The notes under the pieces were generated by a model. It did not search any database. It worked only from the letters and a program-made list of their open reading frames with translations, and was not told the DNA's origin. From a virus, in IMG/VR virus record IMGVR_UViG_3300042294_002028, positions 1-41,459 of that record: a DNA stretch of 41,459 nt; one strand, 5' to 3'. Below, in pieces: positions 38,719 through 41,459 of this stretch; position 1 is the first letter of the stretch; each line of letters starts with the position of its first letter. The position numbers were made by a program, and so were the translations under genes.

Positions 38719-39056
38719 GCTGCCGTCCTTTCCGTTGCCGCCCGAATCCGAGCCTTCGCCCACACGCGGGCCGCTGCTTCCTGCAATGAACCGGCGAACC
38801 ATTCGCCGCCCAATCCGATTCCCTTGTCGCCGTCCGCAATCGCTTCCGCCACCGACGCGACGGCCTTGATGACGCTGCGGTATCCGCTGTAGCCGACAAC
38901 GCTAGCGACCTGTTCCAGTGTCGCGCTCGTGTAATGCCGAAGCGTGTACGACGCGAGTTGCTTTGCGTACACCGCGCGGGGCGTCCCGTGTGTTTCCTCC
39001 CACACCTTGACTTCCTCGCGTGCCGCCTCCAAGACGTACCTGAACGGAATCACCAT
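38715..39056 (-). CDS. DnaA domain IV-like DNA-binding protein
   Basis: 113 residues. Residues 26-70 (PRAVYAKQLASYTLRHYT then LEQVASVVGYSGYRSVIKAV) follow the pattern of the DnaA C-terminal DNA-binding domain: a helix like ARQIAMYL, a helix-turn-helix, and the xxHTTV-like YRSVIKAV. The ATPase domain is absent. It may bind DnaA-box-like sequences, such as the TTATCC cluster in the initiator gene two genes upstream, and aid or replace host DnaA. It follows DnaB with a 7-base overlap. Confidence 0.7.
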   Translation of the reverse strand: MVIPFRYVLEAAREEVKVWEETHGTPRAVYAKQLASYTLRHYTSATLEQVASVVGYSGYRSVIKAVASVAEAIADGDKGIGLGGEWFAGSLQEAAARVWAKARIRAATERTAA

Positions 39057-40465
39057 TCCTGCCCTCTGCTTTCGTCGATGTTCTCGAACCGCGTGCGTTC
39101 CGCGTTCCAACGCAGATCGACAACGCCCGTGGGTCCGTTTCGCTGTTTCGCTACGATCAACTCGGCCTTGCCCACCTTGTCGGGGTTTGCGGCCAACCAC
39201 TCGGGATCGCTGATGTGGTAGTAGTCCTCGCGGTGCAGTAGCAGCACCACGTCGGCATCCTGCTCGATGCTGCCGGACTCGCGGAGGTCGGACATGCGGG
39301 GCTTGTTGCCCTCGCGCGACTCGGCCCCGCGATTCAACTGCGAGAGGCAGATCACCGGCACGTCCAACTCGCGGGCCAGGGACTTGATGCCACGGCTGAT
39401 TGCCGAGACTTCGACCTGTCGGCTCTCGCGTGCCTGCGCCGGGCTGGTCAACAACTGCATGTAGTCGATGACGATGGCACAGACCGGCACGCCCTCACGC
39501 TTGCGGGCCAGCACCCGGCGACGGGCCATGTTGCGGAGTTGGGTAATGGTCAACCCCGCCCGGTCGATGATGTCGATGGGCATGTTCGCAACCGTGTCGG
39601 CGGCACCGAGAACGCGGCGGTACTGGTCGCCGCCCATTGTTCCGTTGCGGAGAACCGGCAGGTCAACGCCCGCATGTGCGGACGCGATACGGTCCCACAG
39701 GGCTTCGGCGGACATTTCCAGCGAGAACAGGAGGATCGCCCCCGCCTCGGTCCCGCAAATACCCTCGGCCATGTTCACGGCCAGGGCGGTCTTGCCCATG
39801 CTCGGGCGGGCAGCGACGATGACCAACTCGCCGGGCTGGAACCCGCTGGTCATGGCGTCCAGCCGGAAGAACCCCACCTTGACGCCGCGATTGCCCTTCG
39901 GCGAGTCCAAAGCCGCGAGCCGGGCGGTCGTCAGTTCCTTCATCGTGCGAACCACGGCCTGCGACTTGGCTTCGGTCAGTTCGATTGCCGCGCTCTGGTA
40001 CTCGTCCAGAACCACCGTCACGGCGTCCGAGTCGGTGGGGTCAATGTCGTAGGCTTTGTGGACGGCCTGCCCCGCGTTGACCACAAGACGGCGCAAGGCT
40101 GCCGACTGGCCGACGATCTTGGCGTAGGTCACGGCTCCTGCGGCGGACGGCACGCTCTCGGCCAGTTCGCGTAGGTACTCGCCACCGCCCACGGCCTCGA
40201 ACAGATTGCCGTTCTTGATCGCCTCAATGAGCAACACGAGGTCGATACGCCCCATGCGGTCGATGATGTCGCACGCCACCCGGTAGATCGCCGCGTGCCG
40301 CTCGTCGTAGAAGTCCTCGGGGCTGGCGATGTGGGTTTGCACGTCGGCAAGTACGTTCGGATCGTTGAGAATGGCCCCCAAAAGGCTCATCTCGGCATGG
40401 ACCGCCTTCGGCACCGGGCGATTGAACAAGGCTTCGAGGTTGACGATCGGCGCGTTACGCGGCAT
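39050..40465 (-). CDS. dnaB: Replicative DNA helicase, DnaB family
   Basis: 471 residues. The N-terminal domain starts PKAVHAEMSLLGAILNDP; the RecA-like domain has GFQPGELVIVAARPSMGKT with Walker A at 219-226, LFSLEMS, VIDYMQLL (Walker B), LARELDVPVICLSQLNRG and DLRESGSIEQDADVV. It is a full-length hexameric helicase and not the T7 gp4 primase-helicase: no zinc-binding primase domain is present. It unwinds the fork for the host replisome. It overlaps the initiator gene by 11 bases. Confidence 0.97.
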   Translation of the reverse strand: MPRNAPIVNLEALFNRPVPKAVHAEMSLLGAILNDPNVLADVQTHIASPEDFYDERHAAIYRVACDIIDRMGRIDLVLLIEAIKNGNLFEAVGGGEYLRELAESVPSAAGAVTYAKIVGQSAALRRLVVNAGQAVHKAYDIDPTDSDAVTVVLDEYQSAAIELTEAKSQAVVRTMKELTTARLAALDSPKGNRGVKVGFFRLDAMTSGFQPGELVIVAARPSMGKTALAVNMAEGICGTEAGAILLFSLEMSAEALWDRIASAHAGVDLPVLRNGTMGGDQYRRVLGAADTVANMPIDIIDRAGLTITQLRNMARRRVLARKREGVPVCAIVIDYMQLLTSPAQARESRQVEVSAISRGIKSLARELDVPVICLSQLNRGAESREGNKPRMSDLRESGSIEQDADVVLLLHREDYYHISDPEWLAANPDKVGKAELIVAKQRNGPTGVVDLRWNAERTRFENIDESRGQEW

Positions 40466-41360
40466 GGTGGCCCTCCTTGACCATCGCCACGAACTCTGGC
40501 GGGGGTGTATTGACGAACTGAGACTTGGGCCAGTTGGCGAACTTGGCGTGCTTGGCCTTCAGAGCCTCTACGATTCGCTCTACGGCGTCCGAAGGCAGTT
40601 GACGGACCATCAGGGCATCCGACTCTCGGGCGTCTCTAATCGAATCTAATGGCGTTGTGGACTTGACCCACGGTTCACCCGCGAGCCAACGGTCGATGCG
40701 GGGTGCAAACCGATCCGCCCATCCGGGATTGCTCTTGGCCTTCGCAAGTGCGGCCATGATCGCCGGTGCATGTTGGTCCAGGTTCTTGCGATACCAGTGC
40801 AGCCGGGCGTGTCCGGGGTCGGGCCGCTTGTTCTCGGGGTAGGCGTGAAAGAACACCTCAAACGGCTCGACGGCGTTAGAACCAGAAGACAGAATACATT
40901 CTTCTTCTTCATCTTCTACGAAACGGTTATCCGATTTTGCCGAGGGGGGGATAAGGGGGGGGTTATCCGAACTTCCAACCCCCCGGTTATCCGAACCGCG
41001 TTTCAGGGAGGGATTGCCACCTTTGGACCCGTTCGCCTTGTTCTTTTCCGACAGTTCGGCATCCCGAACCATCCGGCGGCAGACGATCACGCCGTCCACA
41101 ATCGAGTAGACGCCAGCGTTCTCAAGTTCGGCGAGCAGCGTCCGCACCTCGGCGGCGTCGGCACCCACGTTTCGCGCCAGTTCTGCCGTCGTCGGCGGCC
41201 TGTTGCGGACCAACAAATAACCACGCCGCTCGGCTTCGTACATGATGCAGATCATGTCTACCCACAGCCCACGGGCGGCGAGTGAACACGCCCGCAACTC
41301 GGGGTCCTTCTTCCAATCCCCGATGTAGAACTGCAATGCTGGTCGCTTGTCCTTCGCCAT
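40455..41360 (-). CDS. Replication initiator/helicase-loader-like protein with internal origin
   Basis: 301 residues. The N-terminus (FYIGDWKKDPELRACSLAARG, RGLWVDMICIMYE) matches the helix-rich DNA-binding domain seen at the start of many phage replication proteins (DUF1376-type), followed by a winged-helix-like TAELARNVGADAAEVRTLL segment. A flexible Ser/Pro/Asn linker (about 115-150) is encoded by the iteron cluster. The C-terminal half is helical. Lambda O has the same design, with its origin inside the gene and DnaB recruitment next door. The first 79 codons recur at 1-239. Confidence 0.85.
   Translation of the reverse strand: MAKDKRPALQFYIGDWKKDPELRACSLAARGLWVDMICIMYEAERRGYLLVRNRPPTTAELARNVGADAAEVRTLLAELENAGVYSIVDGVIVCRRMVRDAELSEKNKANGSKGGNPSLKRGSDNRGVGSSDNPPLIPPSAKSDNRFVEDEEEECILSSGSNAVEPFEVFFHAYPENKRPDPGHARLHWYRKNLDQHAPAIMAALAKAKSNPGWADRFAPRIDRWLAGEPWVKSTTPLDSIRDARESDALMVRQLPSDAVERIVEALKAKHAKFANWPKSQFVNTPPPEFVAMVKEGHHAA
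40885..41000. promoter_or_regulatory. ori: Putative origin of replication: iterons in the initiator gene
   Basis: GGTTATCCGA occurs exactly at 40925-40934, 40961-40970 and 40985-40994. A fourth TTATCC lies in reverse orientation at about 40949-40954. TTATCC is the first six bases of the DnaA box. G/C tracts separate the repeats. An A/T-rich segment (40889-40922) lies alongside, as an unwinding element would. All within the codons for the linker of the initiator protein. Confidence 0.65.
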
Positions 41361-41459
41361 CTTCGCATCCTTGCGTTCGCGTTACTTCCACCACGTCTCG
41401 CCGGTCTTCTTCTGTCCGTTCCGCCTGCGGTAGTCCGCCGCCCTGAGTTTGGCGTCGTG
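41122..41459. repeat. Terminal overlap, right copy
   Basis: Near-identical to 1-332 (three substitutions and a 6-bp tandem GCGTTC-type insertion at about 41374). See the left copy. Confidence 0.95.
41382..41459 (-). CDS. Zinc-ribbon protein, C-terminal fragment cut by the window edge
   Basis: The last 25 codons of the same gene as 255-446, ending RNGQKKTGETWWK, identical in the overlapping part. It shows that on the circular map the zinc-ribbon gene lies just upstream of the replication initiator gene. Confidence 0.9.
   Translation of the reverse strand, partial: HDAKLRAADYRRRNGQKKTGETWWK

Overview
The window is an almost complete genome of a temperate, short-tailed (podovirus-type) bacteriophage, about 41.1 kb after merging its overlapping ends. 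Bases 1-332 recur at 41122-41459 with three substitutions and a 6-bp indel, so the contig closes into a circle but joins two slightly different variants. The DNA is GC-rich and genes are tightly packed with ATGA/GTGA/TAATG overlaps. Host lineage cannot be read directly. The only host clue is the attachment site, a 46-bp copy of the 3' half of a tRNA-Thr(CGT) gene.

Layout (nearly everything reads leftward, on the minus strand). 5455-5583 is a divergent control region. Rightward from it lie a CI-type repressor and a small membrane protein. Leftward runs a long tandem array: a small putative DNA-binding protein, ERF recombinase, SSB, small HTH proteins, a C5-methyltransferase-like protein, RusA and a zinc-ribbon protein. 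The array continues across the contig joint into a replication initiator with an internal iteron cluster, DnaB helicase and a DnaA-domain-IV-like protein. Next come a T7-type single-subunit RNA polymerase and the T7-type virion and packaging genes: portal, scaffold, capsid, fibre/deacetylase/lysis block, tubular proteins A and B, internal virion proteins, TerS, accessory enzymes, TerL. The array ends at 10911. A second leftward unit (10748 to 6620) carries small unknown genes and a tyrosine integrase, and ends at attP and an intrinsic terminator.

How it seems to work: the repressor would silence the leftward promoter near 5460. When that promoter fires, recombination and replication genes are made first, then the phage RNA polymerase, which presumably transcribes the virion genes, as in phiKMV-type gene order. 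Unlike T7, no DNA polymerase or primase gene is present. The replication genes suggest initiator plus DnaB recruiting the host replisome. The phage is therefore a hybrid of T7-like transcription and virion with lambda-like lysogeny, recombination and replication.

Non-coding structure is rich: a 13-bp repeat family (AGTGACANNNCGC) in the integrase unit, at least six hairpin-GGTTTC leaders, CTAG-loop hairpins in front of ribosome sites, three GTTAG-N6-CTAA dyads, integrase arm-type sites, two good sigma70-like promoters, and a roughly 700-bp gene-free region at 9805-10553. All functional calls rest on reading motifs by eye; no database search was run.
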